Translations under genes and position numbers: made by a program
The notes under the pieces: model-generated
Told to the model about the DNA's origin: nothing
The model's database searches: none
Seen by the model: only the letters and a program-made list of their open reading frames with translations
Origin: Clostridia bacterium
GTDB taxonomy: Bacteria > Aerophobota > Aerophobia > Aerophobales > AE-B3A
NCBI GenBank assembly: GCA_030610745.1
Contig: JAUWRC010000030.1
Span: forward strand, 1 to 12,473
DNA length: 12,473 bases
Direction: 5' to 3'
Shown here: positions 1-7,573 of the stretch, piece by piece
Position numbering within the stretch: the first letter of the stretch is position 1
Layout of the letters: the number at the start of each line of letters is the position of its first letter

Positions 1-1937
1 CCGGGGTTTTTCCCTGCTACTACATAGTCCACTTTCCTGCTTACAGAATTTAGAACTCTTGCCCCTGAACTCTCTACTAAATCTTTTGCCTCTCCCCGAG
101 AATAATGCTCCAGGCCTCCCGTAAAAATAAATCTTTTTCCCGCAAAAGGAGCCCTTTTTTCCTTCTCTTTCTCTGGTATCTCCTCTTCCTGCAGACGAAC
201 TCCCCGCCTCTTTAGCCTGGCTAAAAGCTCTCTATTTCCTTTTTCCTTAAAGAAAAAAGCAATTGAGCGGGCAGTGCGGGGGCCAATCTCTGGAATGCTT
301 TCCATCTTCTCTATGGATGCACCTGATAAAGTCTGGAGCGAAGGAAAATTCTCCGCTAAGATACGAGCTCCTCTCACTCCTACATATCTAATACCTAAGG
401 CGAAAATAAGTCGGAATAAGGGCTGTGATTTACTTTTTTCAATTTGAGAGAGCAGGTTCTGAGAAGATTTTTCTCCCATTCGCTCCAGTGAAGAAAGAAT
501 AGAAATATCCAGCCCATAAAGATCGGATACATCCGAGATGAGCTTCTTGTCAACCAGCTGCTCAATTAATTTATCCCCCAGCCCATCAACGTCCATAGCA
601 CCTCTCCCGGCATAATGGGCTATTTTCTCCTTTAACTGAGCAGGGCAGGATGAACCTATGCATCTACTTACTACCTCGCTCTCTAATCTTACTACTTCTG
701 CTCCACAGACAGGGCAGAATTTGGGCATAGAAAATCTCTTCTCTTTACCCGTCCTTTTACTCTCAATTATCTTGACTACCTGAGGAATAATATCCCCTCC
801 CTTTTCTATGATGACCCTATCTCCTATCCTTATATCTTTTCTCCTGATTTCATCTTCATTATGTAGGGTAGCTCTGGTAATAGTGGTACCGGCTAAAGGG
901 GTTGGACGGAGAATGGCTACGGGAGTAAGAGCTCCTGTCCTTCCCACCTGAAGAATAATATCTCTGAGGCTGGTGGTGGCCTGCTTAGCCTGAAACTTAT
1001 TGGCCAGGGCCCATCTAGGATTCTTAGTGGTAGAACCTAACCTGGCTTGCTGGTTTATGCTGTTTACTTTAATTACCATTCCATCCACTTCATAATCTAA
1101 CTCTTCTCTTCTTTTTGCCCAAAAACTGTGGTAATCGAGTACCTCCTTTATATTTTTGCAGAGCCTGGTATGGGAATTTACCTTGAATCCCCACTCCTTC
1201 AATTTTTCAAGAGATTCTATATGAGTAGAGGGGACTTTTATCTTTGTAGAATGGGACAAGACATAAATGAAGCTGTCCAGGGGCCTTTGGTTGGTAATCC
1301 TGGGGTCGAGAAGTTTAAGCGAGCCGGCAGCAGCATTGCGAGGATTGGCAAAAAGAGGCTCTTCCTTTTCTTCCCTTTCTCTATTCACCCTTTGGAATCC
1401 AGACCTCCTCATATAAATTTCCCCTCTTACCTCAATGCTCCCCTCTATTTTTTGCTGGAGCTGGAGAGGAATGCTGTGAATGGTTTTAAGATTCGTAGTA
1501 ATATCATCCCCTCGCCTGCCATCTCCCCGAGTTGAGCCTCTTACCAGCCTTCCTTCCTCATAAATAAGAGAGATAGAGACCCCATCTATCTTTAGCTCCA
1601 CTACATATTCAAAATCTTCACCGGGGAGCTCACGATGCAGTCTTCTTTCAAATTCCCTAACTTCTTCCTCAGAATAGGCATTCTCCAAACTAAGCATGGG
1701 AATAGGATGTTCCACGGTAGGAAAGCCCTCTATGGGCATACCTCCCACTCTCTGAGTAGGAGAGGTTGGACTCTTAAGAGAAGGCTCCCTATCTTCTAAT
1801 TCCTTTAACTGCCTCAATAGCTTATCATACTCATAATCAGAGATTTCTGGATTATTTTCCACATAATATTTGTAATCATGGTAATGGATTTCTTCCCTTA
1901 ATTTTTCTATTCTCTTTTTTATCTTGCTGCTAACCAT
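1..1937 (-). CDS. ligA: NAD+-dependent DNA ligase LigA (3' end cut by window edge)
   Basis: It seals nicks in duplex DNA during replication and repair, using NAD+ as adenylate donor. The frame is open from an ATG at 1937 to the window edge, giving 645 codons; the family is usually about 670 residues, so only some 20-30 C-terminal residues are missing. Domains in order: Ia domain (residues 1-70, with Y22, Y25, D34, Y37 and D38 of the NMN-binding region); adenylation domain with the KIDG motif, nucleophile K116, followed by the STRGDG segment; OB fold; a four-Cys zinc finger (C408, C411, C426, C431, nearly the E. coli spacing); helix-hairpin-helix repeats including EIGPRTA; and most of a BRCT domain (GKRFIFTGGLE). 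It is the last visible gene of the minus-strand block, separated from tyrS by a repeat-filled gap. Its identity is essentially certain from the motifs. Confidence 0.96.
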   Translation of the reverse strand, partial: MVSSKIKKRIEKLREEIHYHDYKYYVENNPEISDYEYDKLLRQLKELEDREPSLKSPTSPTQRVGGMPIEGFPTVEHPIPMLSLENAYSEEEVREFERRLHRELPGEDFEYVVELKIDGVSISLIYEEGRLVRGSTRGDGRRGDDITTNLKTIHSIPLQLQQKIEGSIEVRGEIYMRRSGFQRVNREREEKEEPLFANPRNAAAGSLKLLDPRITNQRPLDSFIYVLSHSTKIKVPSTHIESLEKLKEWGFKVNSHTRLCKNIKEVLDYHSFWAKRREELDYEVDGMVIKVNSINQQARLGSTTKNPRWALANKFQAKQATTSLRDIILQVGRTGALTPVAILRPTPLAGTTITRATLHNEDEIRRKDIRIGDRVIIEKGGDIIPQVVKIIESKRTGKEKRFSMPKFCPVCGAEVVRLESEVVSRCIGSSCPAQLKEKIAHYAGRGAMDVDGLGDKLIEQLVDKKLISDVSDLYGLDISILSSLERMGEKSSQNLLSQIEKSKSQPLFRLIFALGIRYVGVRGARILAENFPSLQTLSGASIEKMESIPEIGPRTARSIAFFFKEKGNRELLARLKRRGVRLQEEEIPEKEKEKRAPFAGKRFIFTGGLEHYSRGEAKDLVESSGARVLNSVSRKVDYVVAGKNP

Positions 1938-1943
1938 TTTAAT

Positions 1944-2069
1944 TCGTCGCTCGTTGTTCGTATCTCGTATCTCGAAAAAACTAAAAGTTAAAAACGCAAA
2001 GCTAAAAACTATAGTTCAAAACTTAAAACTTTTGCGTTTTCGTTTTGCATTTTTCGCTATGGTTTTGCG
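1944..2069. repeat. Degenerate heptanucleotide tandem array, about 18 units
   Basis: This array fills most of the ligA-tyrS gap. Cutting from 1944 in steps of seven gives units in constant phase: TCGTCGC, TCGTTGT, TCGTATC, TCGTATC, TCGAAAA, AACTAAA, AGTTAAA, AACGCAA, AGCTAAA, AACTATA, GTTCAAA, ACTTAAA, and then T-rich units such as CGTTTTC and ATTTTTC. The consensus drifts along the array (TCGTATC-like, then RRYTAAA-like, then its T-rich complement) while the 7-bp period holds. There is no open frame of note inside it. The last few units are less convincing than the first twelve. Confidence 0.75.
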
Positions 2070-2084
2070 CTTCGCCTCTACAAT

Positions 2085-2107
2085 GTGCCATAAATGGCAC
2101 CACTACT
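2085..2107. repeat. Hairpin repeat unit beside the tyrS stop
   Basis: GTGCCATAAATGGCAC (2085-2100) is a perfect inverted repeat, followed by the tail CACTACT (2101-2107). The same layout, a stem around a central AT-AR-AT and then a CGCTACT-like tail, appears inside miaB and in tandem between nadX and nadC. The tyrS stop codon (complement of 2106-2108) overlaps the tail, so the unit lies exactly at the gene end. No T-run follows the stem on the tyrS sense strand, so it does not look like an intrinsic terminator. Confidence 0.75.
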
Positions 2108-3314
2108 ACTTCTTTACCACCCTCATAAATTTCCTTTTGCCTACCTGCAAGATATGCTCATTAGCTAAAGAAATCTCCAGGTTAATATCCTTGACCTTTT
2201 CTTCGTCCCATTTCACTCCTCCCTGCTCGATTAGGCGGCGTGCCTGGGAGCGGGTCTCTGCCAGCCCGGTGAGCTGAAGGAGCTTCACTATCCAGATATT
2301 ATCTTCCTTTAGCTTATCCATATCCACCGCGTAAGAAGGAATTTCATGGGGGAGCTTTTTTTCTCCGAAGACAGTCTGGAATCTTTCCTTTACCGCTTTA
2401 GCGCTAGAGCTATCATAATAAAAGCTAACTATTCTTTCTGCTAACTCCTCTTTAGCCTTTTTAGGATGAAGTTTTCCTTCTTTAAGCTGCCTTTCTTTTA
2501 AATTTATTTCCTCAGAGTTTAAAAAAGTAAGCAGCCGAAAATACTTGCCTATTAGCTCATCAGGTATAGACATGAGCTTACCGTACATCTCATGAGGTAC
2601 CTCAGTTATTCCAATGTAATTTCCCAGACTCTTGCTCATCTTCTGGGAGCCATCTGTCCCTTCCAGAATAGGCATAGTAATCATAACTTGCGGGGTTTGT
2701 CCATAAGATTTCTGTATTTGTCTGCCTAAAAGAAGATTGAATTTCTGATCTGTCCCTCCCAGTTCTACATCTGAGTCTAGAACTACCGAATCATAGGCTT
2801 GCATCAAAGGATAGATAAATTCGTGAAGGCCTATGGGATATTTTCTCTGATATCGTATATTAAAGTCATCTCTCTCCAGCATTCTGGCTACGGTGTAATG
2901 GGAAGCAAGCTTCAAAACTCGAGAGAAGCTTAGCTTGCTTAGCCATTTAGAATTAAAGAGTACTTCCGTCTTTGCTGCATCCAGAATCTTAAAAGCTTGC
3001 TGCCTATAAGTTCTAGCATTGAGGAGTATTTCCTCACTGGCTAGAGGCTTTCTCGTTTTAGTCCTTCCGCTGGGATCCCCAATTCTGGCTGTAAAATCAC
3101 CAATTAAAAGAATAACTTTATGCCCTAGATCCTGAAGACACCTTAATTTTAAAAGAACTACACTGTGCCCCAAATGAATGTCTGGAGTGGTAGGGTCAAC
3201 CCCAAATTTTACCTTAAGTGAGCCCTTGCTCTTGAGCTTTTCTAAAAGCTCATCTTCCTGAATAATTTCTACTGTGTTCTTTTTAATTAGCCCAAGCTGC
3301 TTTTCTGGATCCAT
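2106..3314 (-). CDS. tyrS: Tyrosyl-tRNA synthetase
   Basis: It attaches tyrosine to tRNA-Tyr in the cytoplasm. The 402-residue product fits the TyrRS subgroup of about 400 residues (TyrZ-like). Visible class I features: the HIGH-type motif HLGH at residues 47-50, YPLMQAYD (168-175) and GGTDQ (186-190) for tyrosine recognition, and KMSKS at 225-229. An S4-type RNA-binding domain forms the C-terminus (about 340-400, with TRSQARRLIEQGGV). The ATG at 3314 is preceded on the sense strand by a GGGAG Shine-Dalgarno within about 10 nt. A heptamer array lies upstream and a hairpin repeat abuts the stop. It follows miaA and miaB, whose modification acts on tRNAs including tRNA-Tyr. Confidence 0.96.
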   Translation of the reverse strand: MDPEKQLGLIKKNTVEIIQEDELLEKLKSKGSLKVKFGVDPTTPDIHLGHSVVLLKLRCLQDLGHKVILLIGDFTARIGDPSGRTKTRKPLASEEILLNARTYRQQAFKILDAAKTEVLFNSKWLSKLSFSRVLKLASHYTVARMLERDDFNIRYQRKYPIGLHEFIYPLMQAYDSVVLDSDVELGGTDQKFNLLLGRQIQKSYGQTPQVMITMPILEGTDGSQKMSKSLGNYIGITEVPHEMYGKLMSIPDELIGKYFRLLTFLNSEEINLKERQLKEGKLHPKKAKEELAERIVSFYYDSSSAKAVKERFQTVFGEKKLPHEIPSYAVDMDKLKEDNIWIVKLLQLTGLAETRSQARRLIEQGGVKWDEEKVKDINLEISLANEHILQVGKRKFMRVVKK

Positions 3315-3329
3315 TTTTCTCCCTTTTTA

Positions 3330-3399
3330 GTTCATAGTTCGTTGTTCATAGTTCATAGCCCTATCCGCTATACGCTATACGCTATACGCTAAACGCTAT
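3330..3399. repeat. Ten in-phase heptamers, two families joined
   Basis: Four units of one family (GTTCATA, GTTCGTT, GTTCATA, GTTCATA) run directly, in the same 7-bp phase, into six of another (GCCCTAT, CCGCTAT, ACGCTAT, ACGCTAT, ACGCTAA, ACGCTAT). The first family is the reverse complement of the AACTATG-type array at 11187-11221; the second matches the array inside miaB in the opposite orientation. The array fills the miaA-tyrS gap and extends into the miaA 3' end, covering its stop codon. Confidence 0.9.
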
Positions 3400-4335
3400 T
3401 TTCGCTTGCGGTATTTTCTCTAAGAGAATCTTTATTATTTCATCAGAGAGCAGAGATACAGAAGAAAATTCATCTCTATCCAGCCACAATATTCGAGAAT
3501 CTTTTTTAAACCAATTCAATTGACGCCTGGCAAATCTTCGAGTATCTCTTTTAATTAATCTTATGGCCTCCTCTTTTGAATATTTTCCCTTTAGATGACC
3601 TATGATCTGTTGATAGCCCAACCCCTGCATAGAGGGCAGCTCCTCGGAGTACCCATTGGCTAGAAGAGATTTTACTTCCCGAATTAACCCCTCCTCTACC
3701 ATTTTCTCTACTCGCATATTGATTGAGCGATAAAGAGACTCTCTTTTCTTGGTTAAGCCAATGATAACCGTATTGGATAAAGAAGAAGGGGTCTGCCTTT
3801 GATAAAAGGAGATGGGTCTGCCAGAAAGCTGGTAAACCTCCAGAGCCCTGATAATCCTTCTTTCATCATGAGGATGCAGGCGGGAAGCTGCAAGAGGATC
3901 CACTCGCTCCAGCTCTTTATAAAGAGCTCCCCTACCCTCTTTTCTCTCTTTTTCCTTTAATCTTTCTCGCAGGTCCCAATCCGTGCCTGGCCCTACGAAA
4001 AGCCCATTTACTACTGCTCTTATATAAAGGCCGCTGCCCCCTACTAGAATAGGCAGCTTATCCTCCTCTTGAACTCTTTGAATAGTCTCTTCGGCTTGCC
4101 TCTTAAAATCAGCTGCGTTAAAGATCTCCTCAGGAGAGAGGATATCTATAAGATGATGGGGTATCCTCTGGCGTATAGCCTGGGAAGGCTTGGCTGTCCC
4201 TATATCCATCCCTTTATAAATCTTCCGGGAGTCAGCAGAGATAATCTCTGCCTTAAGCCTTTTTGATAAATCTATGGCTGCCTCTGTCTTCCCTACCCCT
4301 GTCGGTCCTAAAATAACTAAAAGAGCATTAATCAT
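3382..4335 (-). CDS. miaA: tRNA dimethylallyltransferase MiaA
   Basis: It transfers a dimethylallyl group to N6 of A37 in tRNAs reading UNN codons, making the substrate for MiaB. The 317 residues match the family's usual length. Motifs: P-loop GPTGVGKT (10-17), DSRKIYKGMDIGTAKP (35-50), PHHLID, GGSGLYIRAVVNGL, RRIIRALEVY, MQGLGYQQI, and DTRRFARRQLNWFK near the C-terminus. I chose the ATG at 4335 because its ATGA overlaps the miaB stop (TGA at 4334-4332), indicating translational coupling, and a GAGAGG Shine-Dalgarno lies just upstream. An in-frame TTG at 4353 would add six residues but is less likely. The last few codons (residues A-F-S-V) and the TAG stop are encoded by heptamer repeats, so the native C-terminus has probably been replaced or extended. 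Confidence 0.95.
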   Translation of the reverse strand: MINALLVILGPTGVGKTEAAIDLSKRLKAEIISADSRKIYKGMDIGTAKPSQAIRQRIPHHLIDILSPEEIFNAADFKRQAEETIQRVQEEDKLPILVGGSGLYIRAVVNGLFVGPGTDWDLRERLKEKERKEGRGALYKELERVDPLAASRLHPHDERRIIRALEVYQLSGRPISFYQRQTPSSLSNTVIIGLTKKRESLYRSINMRVEKMVEEGLIREVKSLLANGYSEELPSMQGLGYQQIIGHLKGKYSKEEAIRLIKRDTRRFARRQLNWFKKDSRILWLDRDEFSSVSLLSDEIIKILLEKIPQAKIAFSV

Positions 4336-5813
4336 TTTCCTCTCAATGCCCAACAGCCAGCCTCAGTTATTCTTAGGAGGGCAAACTCACCTATTAAATC
4401 CTTTTTCCCTTTAAATATGACTATCTTATTACTCCGTGTCCTTCCCTCAAGCTCATAAGGGCTCTTTTTTGAGACCCCTTCCACAAGAACCTCTAAATTT
4501 TTCCCTATTAAAGAGTTGTTTTTTTCTAAAGTTATTCCCTGTTGAACCTGGATAAGTTTTCTTAACCTTTCTTTACTTATCTGGGGAGGAACCCTTTCCT
4601 TAAACTCAGCCGCTTTAGTTCCCGCTAAAGAAGAATAACAAAAAGTAAAGGCTCCATCAAAACCAATTTCCTTTACTAAATCTAAAGTATCTCGGAAATC
4701 TTCTTCGGCCTCACCGGGAAACCCCACAATAATATCAGTAGTAAGGCTTATTCCGGGAATGGCCTGGCGTACTTTATCTACTATACCCTTGTATTTTTCC
4801 CGCGTATAGCCCCTGTTCATTCTGGATAAAATCTTGTTAGAGCCTGATTGAATAGGTAAGTGAAGATGTTCGCAAACCTTATCCAACTCTGCCATTCTCT
4901 TAATCAACTTATCACTTAAATCTTTAGGATGAGAGGTAATAAATCTTATTCTTCGCAATGTCCCCCCTATTTGATTAACAAGACCCAAAAGGTCTGCAAA
5001 ATCTATTTTCTTCTCCAGGCCCTTGCCGTAAGTGTTGACATTTTGGCCCAGAAGAGTTACTTCTTTATATCCCTGGTGGGACAGCTCCTTAATTTCCTTC
5101 AAAACATTCTCGGGCTTCCTGCTTTTCTCCCTGCCCCGTACATAAGGAACATTACAATAAGAACAAAAATTATCACAGCCTCTCATCACCGGAACAAAAG
5201 CAGTAAACTTTCTTTTTCTTAGTTTGGGCAAATTTTCCGGGAGTGCTCTATTCTCTTCTACTCTGATTATCTGGGTATGCCTTCTCTTGGTGTGTGCCAT
5301 AGATGGCCCCGCTGCCTTTTTTAGCGTATAGCGGGTAGCGTTTAGCGTATAGTGTTGTTTCCTGTCCGCGTGCGAACATGCACAGGTAAACGCTCCATCT
5401 TCTCTCACTCCACCTCTATGATTCCTGGAAAGCTCCCTCAATACCTGGGGCAGCTCAAAAAAATTAGAAGTGCCTAAGATAAAATCCAGATAAGGTGCCT
5501 GACGCAGAGTCTGGTCAGGTTCTTTCTGAACCAGACACCCGCACACTCCGAGAATGAGTCCGGGCTTTTTCTCCTTTAGTTTCCTTAACTCCCCTAGTTT
5601 GCTGTAAACCTTATGCTTAACTTTTTCTCGCACATAGCAAGTATTAAGTAAAATCACATCCGCTTCTTCCGGATTATTTGTGAGATAATAGCCACTATCC
5701 TTTAATAAACCGGCCATCATCTCAGAGTCATACTCATTCATCTGACAGCCATAGGTCTTAATATAGGCTTTTGGATGTTCCATTTTATGAGTTGTTTTTG
5801 TTTTTTCAGGCAT
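4332..5813 (-). CDS. miaB: tRNA-2-methylthio-N6-dimethylallyladenosine synthase MiaB, with repeat-derived insertion
   Basis: This radical-SAM methylthiotransferase converts i6A37 to ms2i6A37 in tRNA. The N-terminal UPF0004 domain shows YGCQMNEYDS (C23), NTCYVREKV (C59) and CGC (C93), which ligate the auxiliary 4Fe-4S cluster. The radical-SAM CxxxCxxC is C213, C217, C220, followed by VPYVRGREKSR. A TRAM domain ends the protein. The MiaB assignment over RimO or MtaB rests on these motifs and on the coupled miaA. At 493 residues it is about 45 longer than usual. The excess lies in the interdomain linker (about residues 131-203 here), where a hairpin unit and heptamers are translated in frame, giving HYTLNATRYTLKKAAG-type sequence. 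I see no clear Shine-Dalgarno before the ATG at 5813; the next in-frame ATG is codon 11. Confidence 0.95.
   Translation of the reverse strand: MPEKTKTTHKMEHPKAYIKTYGCQMNEYDSEMMAGLLKDSGYYLTNNPEEADVILLNTCYVREKVKHKVYSKLGELRKLKEKKPGLILGVCGCLVQKEPDQTLRQAPYLDFILGTSNFFELPQVLRELSRNHRGGVREDGAFTCACSHADRKQHYTLNATRYTLKKAAGPSMAHTKRRHTQIIRVEENRALPENLPKLRKRKFTAFVPVMRGCDNFCSYCNVPYVRGREKSRKPENVLKEIKELSHQGYKEVTLLGQNVNTYGKGLEKKIDFADLLGLVNQIGGTLRRIRFITSHPKDLSDKLIKRMAELDKVCEHLHLPIQSGSNKILSRMNRGYTREKYKGIVDKVRQAIPGISLTTDIIVGFPGEAEEDFRDTLDLVKEIGFDGAFTFCYSSLAGTKAAEFKERVPPQISKERLRKLIQVQQGITLEKNNSLIGKNLEVLVEGVSKKSPYELEGRTRSNKIVIFKGKKDLIGEFALLRITEAGCWALRGK
5294..5386. repeat. Composite repeat inserted in frame in miaB
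   Basis: Three elements lie side by side inside the miaB reading frame. At 5294-5317 is a hairpin unit (stem GCCAT-AG-ATGGC with a CGCTGCC tail) of the family seen at 2085 and 7574. At 5322-5354 are four heptamers plus a partial one (TAGCGTA, TAGCGGG, TAGCGTT, TAGCGTA, TAGTG). At 5361-5386 is a foldback with CCTGT and ACAGG arms and an inner GTGC/GCAC pair. They encode roughly residues 143-174 of MiaB, in the linker between the UPF0004 and radical-SAM domains. The exact insertion ends need a comparison with an uninterrupted relative. Confidence 0.85.
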
Positions 5814-5858
5814 CTTAATTTTTTTAACTTAAATTCTTAAAACAAAGAATTGAAGGGC

Positions 5859-6692
5859 TCAAACGGAAAGGATTTCTCCTCCGGCTGCCTTTTTGAGGGC
5901 TTTTAAGACTGAAATAGGAACTTTCACTGTGCCCATCAATACCTTATCTTTAGCCTCTCCATGACAATCAGAGCCGCCAGTGATGAGAAGATGATATTTC
6001 TGGGCTATCTTTTGATAGTGTTGAGTAGCTCTAGAATCGTGAGCACTATGATAAACCTCTATTCCTTTAAGTCCTGCTTTTACAAGATGCGGGATTAAAT
6101 CATCTCTCCTGGAAAGAAATGGGTGGGCAAAAACAGGTACACCCTCTGCTTTTAAAATCAACTCGATAATTTGAAAAGGAGATACACTCATTTTTTTCAC
6201 GTAAGCAGGCTTACCTGAATTTAACCATTTCTCAAAAGCATCCCCTATAGAGGAGACGTAGCCTTTCCTTACCATGAGACGAGCAATGTGAAGACGACTG
6301 ATTACTCCCCGAGCAGCAAACCCTTTTAGTTCTTTATGATTGATATCCATCCCTAACTCTTTTAGTCTTTTTAAGAGCTTGCGATTGCGCTTTGCTCTGG
6401 CTGCTTGAAACTTTTCCAGCTCTGCTAAAAACTCCTTCTCTTTCCAGTTCAAATAATAACCAAGAATGTGAATCTCATCCTCTCCTGCATCAGTACTCAT
6501 CTCTACCCCTGGTACTATCTCTATTCCCAATTTTTTCCCTGCAGCCATAGCTTCCTTTAAGCCAGCTACACTATCATGGTCAGTTATAGAAATAGCTGCT
6601 AGATTCAGCCTTTTTGCCCGTAAAACTACCTCATTGGGAGCCCAGGTTCCATCAGAGTATATAGTGTGTATATGTAAATCTATATTTTGCAA
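5859..6692 (-). CDS. PHP-domain phosphoesterase (RNase AM / TrpH / YciV type)
   Basis: This is a metal-dependent PHP-family hydrolase of 277 residues, the usual length of the YciV/TrpH group. Characterised members remove 5' nucleotides from RNA or hydrolyse 3',5'-nucleoside bisphosphates. Metal-binding motifs are complete: DLHIHT (H7, H9), SDG (D14), TDHD (37-40), VPGVEMS (E64), EIHILGYY (H75), FAHP near residue 190, and GGSDCHGE near the C-terminus. The start is a TTG at 6692, chosen because AAGGAAG lies at the right distance upstream. An ATG at 6699 that overlaps the nadC stop is out of frame and gives only a 14-residue peptide. The gene follows nadC by 3 nt, so it is cotranscribed. Its substrate cannot be told from sequence. 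Confidence 0.9.
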   Translation of the reverse strand: MQNIDLHIHTIYSDGTWAPNEVVLRAKRLNLAAISITDHDSVAGLKEAMAAGKKLGIEIVPGVEMSTDAGEDEIHILGYYLNWKEKEFLAELEKFQAARAKRNRKLLKRLKELGMDINHKELKGFAARGVISRLHIARLMVRKGYVSSIGDAFEKWLNSGKPAYVKKMSVSPFQIIELILKAEGVPVFAHPFLSRRDDLIPHLVKAGLKGIEVYHSAHDSRATQHYQKIAQKYHLLITGGSDCHGEAKDKVLMGTVKVPISVLKALKKAAGGEILSV

Positions 6693-6695
6693 AAT

Positions 6696-7556
6696 TCATC
6701 TTCCTTTTTCACTCACATGGAGGCTCATACTTAAACTCTTTGCTGAATGAGTCAATCTACCTACCGAGACCAAATCTATGCCTGTCCTGGCAATATCGGT
6801 TATATTCTCCAAACTTACACCCCCTGAAGCCTCTATCAGTATTTTTCTTTTCTCTTTCCGAATCAGCCTCACTGCTTCTTTTATCTCCTCAATCCTCATA
6901 TTATCAAGCATTATGACATCTACTTTCGCTTCTATAGTCTCTTTTACATCAGAAAAATTATCCACTTCTACCTCTATCTTTAAAAGAGAAGATACTCTCC
7001 GGCGAGCTCTTTCCACGGCCTTTTTAACCCCGCCGCACATCTCAATATGATTATCCTTAATTAATACTCCACTATCCAGGCCAAAACGGTGATTAAACCC
7101 GCCCCCTATTCTCACGGCATATTTTTCTAGATTACGAAGGTTGGGAGTAGTTTTTCTTGTATCAAATACCTTTACCCCAAAGGGACTAGCTAAATCTACG
7201 TACTTTTTAGTTAAGGTAGCAATTCCTGAAAGCCGAGTCAGAAAGTTTAAAGCTACCCGCTCTCCCTTAAAGATACTTAAGACATCTGTCTCTAGAATAA
7301 GTATGGACTTACCTTTTGTAAGAATAGCTTTATCTTTTAACCCATGGCTAAATTTAGCTCCTTCCGAAGAAACCATTTGAAAAACCTCTTTGGCTACCTC
7401 TATCCCAGCCAGAATACCTTCTTCCTCAGCTATTATTTCAGCTCTTCCATAATAAGAGGAAGGAGAAATAATAGCTTCTGTGGTAATATCTCCCCTTCCT
7501 ATATCTTCCTCTAGAGCACTCTGAATAATGGGTTTGATTAAAGTTAAATCTAACAT
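6696..7556 (-). CDS. nadC: Nicotinate-nucleotide diphosphorylase (carboxylating), quinolinate phosphoribosyltransferase
   Basis: It converts quinolinate and PRPP to nicotinate mononucleotide, CO2 and diphosphate in de novo NAD synthesis. The product of about 286 residues has the family motifs: EEDIGRGDITTEA near the N-terminus, GERVALNFLTRLSGIAT, DTRKTTPNLR (132-141), KYAVRIGGGFNHRFGL and LIKDNH for substrate phosphate binding, then EVEVDN, DVIMLDN and EASGGV on the barrel strands. I favour the ATG at 7556, which has AGGCGG 8 nt upstream; a GTG at 7565 would add three residues. It lies downstream of nadX across a block of hairpin repeats and just upstream of the PHP gene. nadA (quinolinate synthase) is not in the window. 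Confidence 0.95.
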   Translation of the reverse strand: MLDLTLIKPIIQSALEEDIGRGDITTEAIISPSSYYGRAEIIAEEEGILAGIEVAKEVFQMVSSEGAKFSHGLKDKAILTKGKSILILETDVLSIFKGERVALNFLTRLSGIATLTKKYVDLASPFGVKVFDTRKTTPNLRNLEKYAVRIGGGFNHRFGLDSGVLIKDNHIEMCGGVKKAVERARRRVSSLLKIEVEVDNFSDVKETIEAKVDVIMLDNMRIEEIKEAVRLIRKEKRKILIEASGGVSLENITDIARTGIDLVSVGRLTHSAKSLSMSLHVSEKGR

Positions 7557-7573
7557 TTTAAGCACCGCCTATA

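Noticed and set aside
1128..1535. A plus-strand open frame of 135 codons
   Set aside because: It lies wholly inside ligA on the opposite strand, whose frame has all family motifs; the plus-strand product shows no recognisable domain.
2085..2100. Possible intrinsic terminator after tyrS
   Set aside because: The stem is good, but no T-run follows on the minus strand, and the same unit occurs inside miaB and between cotranscribed genes.
4336..4353. TTG at 4353 as the miaA start
   Set aside because: The ATG at 4335 has an ATGA overlap with miaB and a GAGAGG at the right distance, and the protein then starts as the family does.
6655..6699. ATG at 6699 overlapping the nadC stop as the start of the PHP gene
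   Set aside because: It is out of frame with the PHP protein and ends after 14 codons; the TTG at 6692 is in frame with a good Shine-Dalgarno.
7557..7565. GTG at 7565 as the nadC start
   Set aside because: The ATG at 7556 has AGGCGG 8 nt upstream and gives the usual N-terminus; the difference is only three residues.
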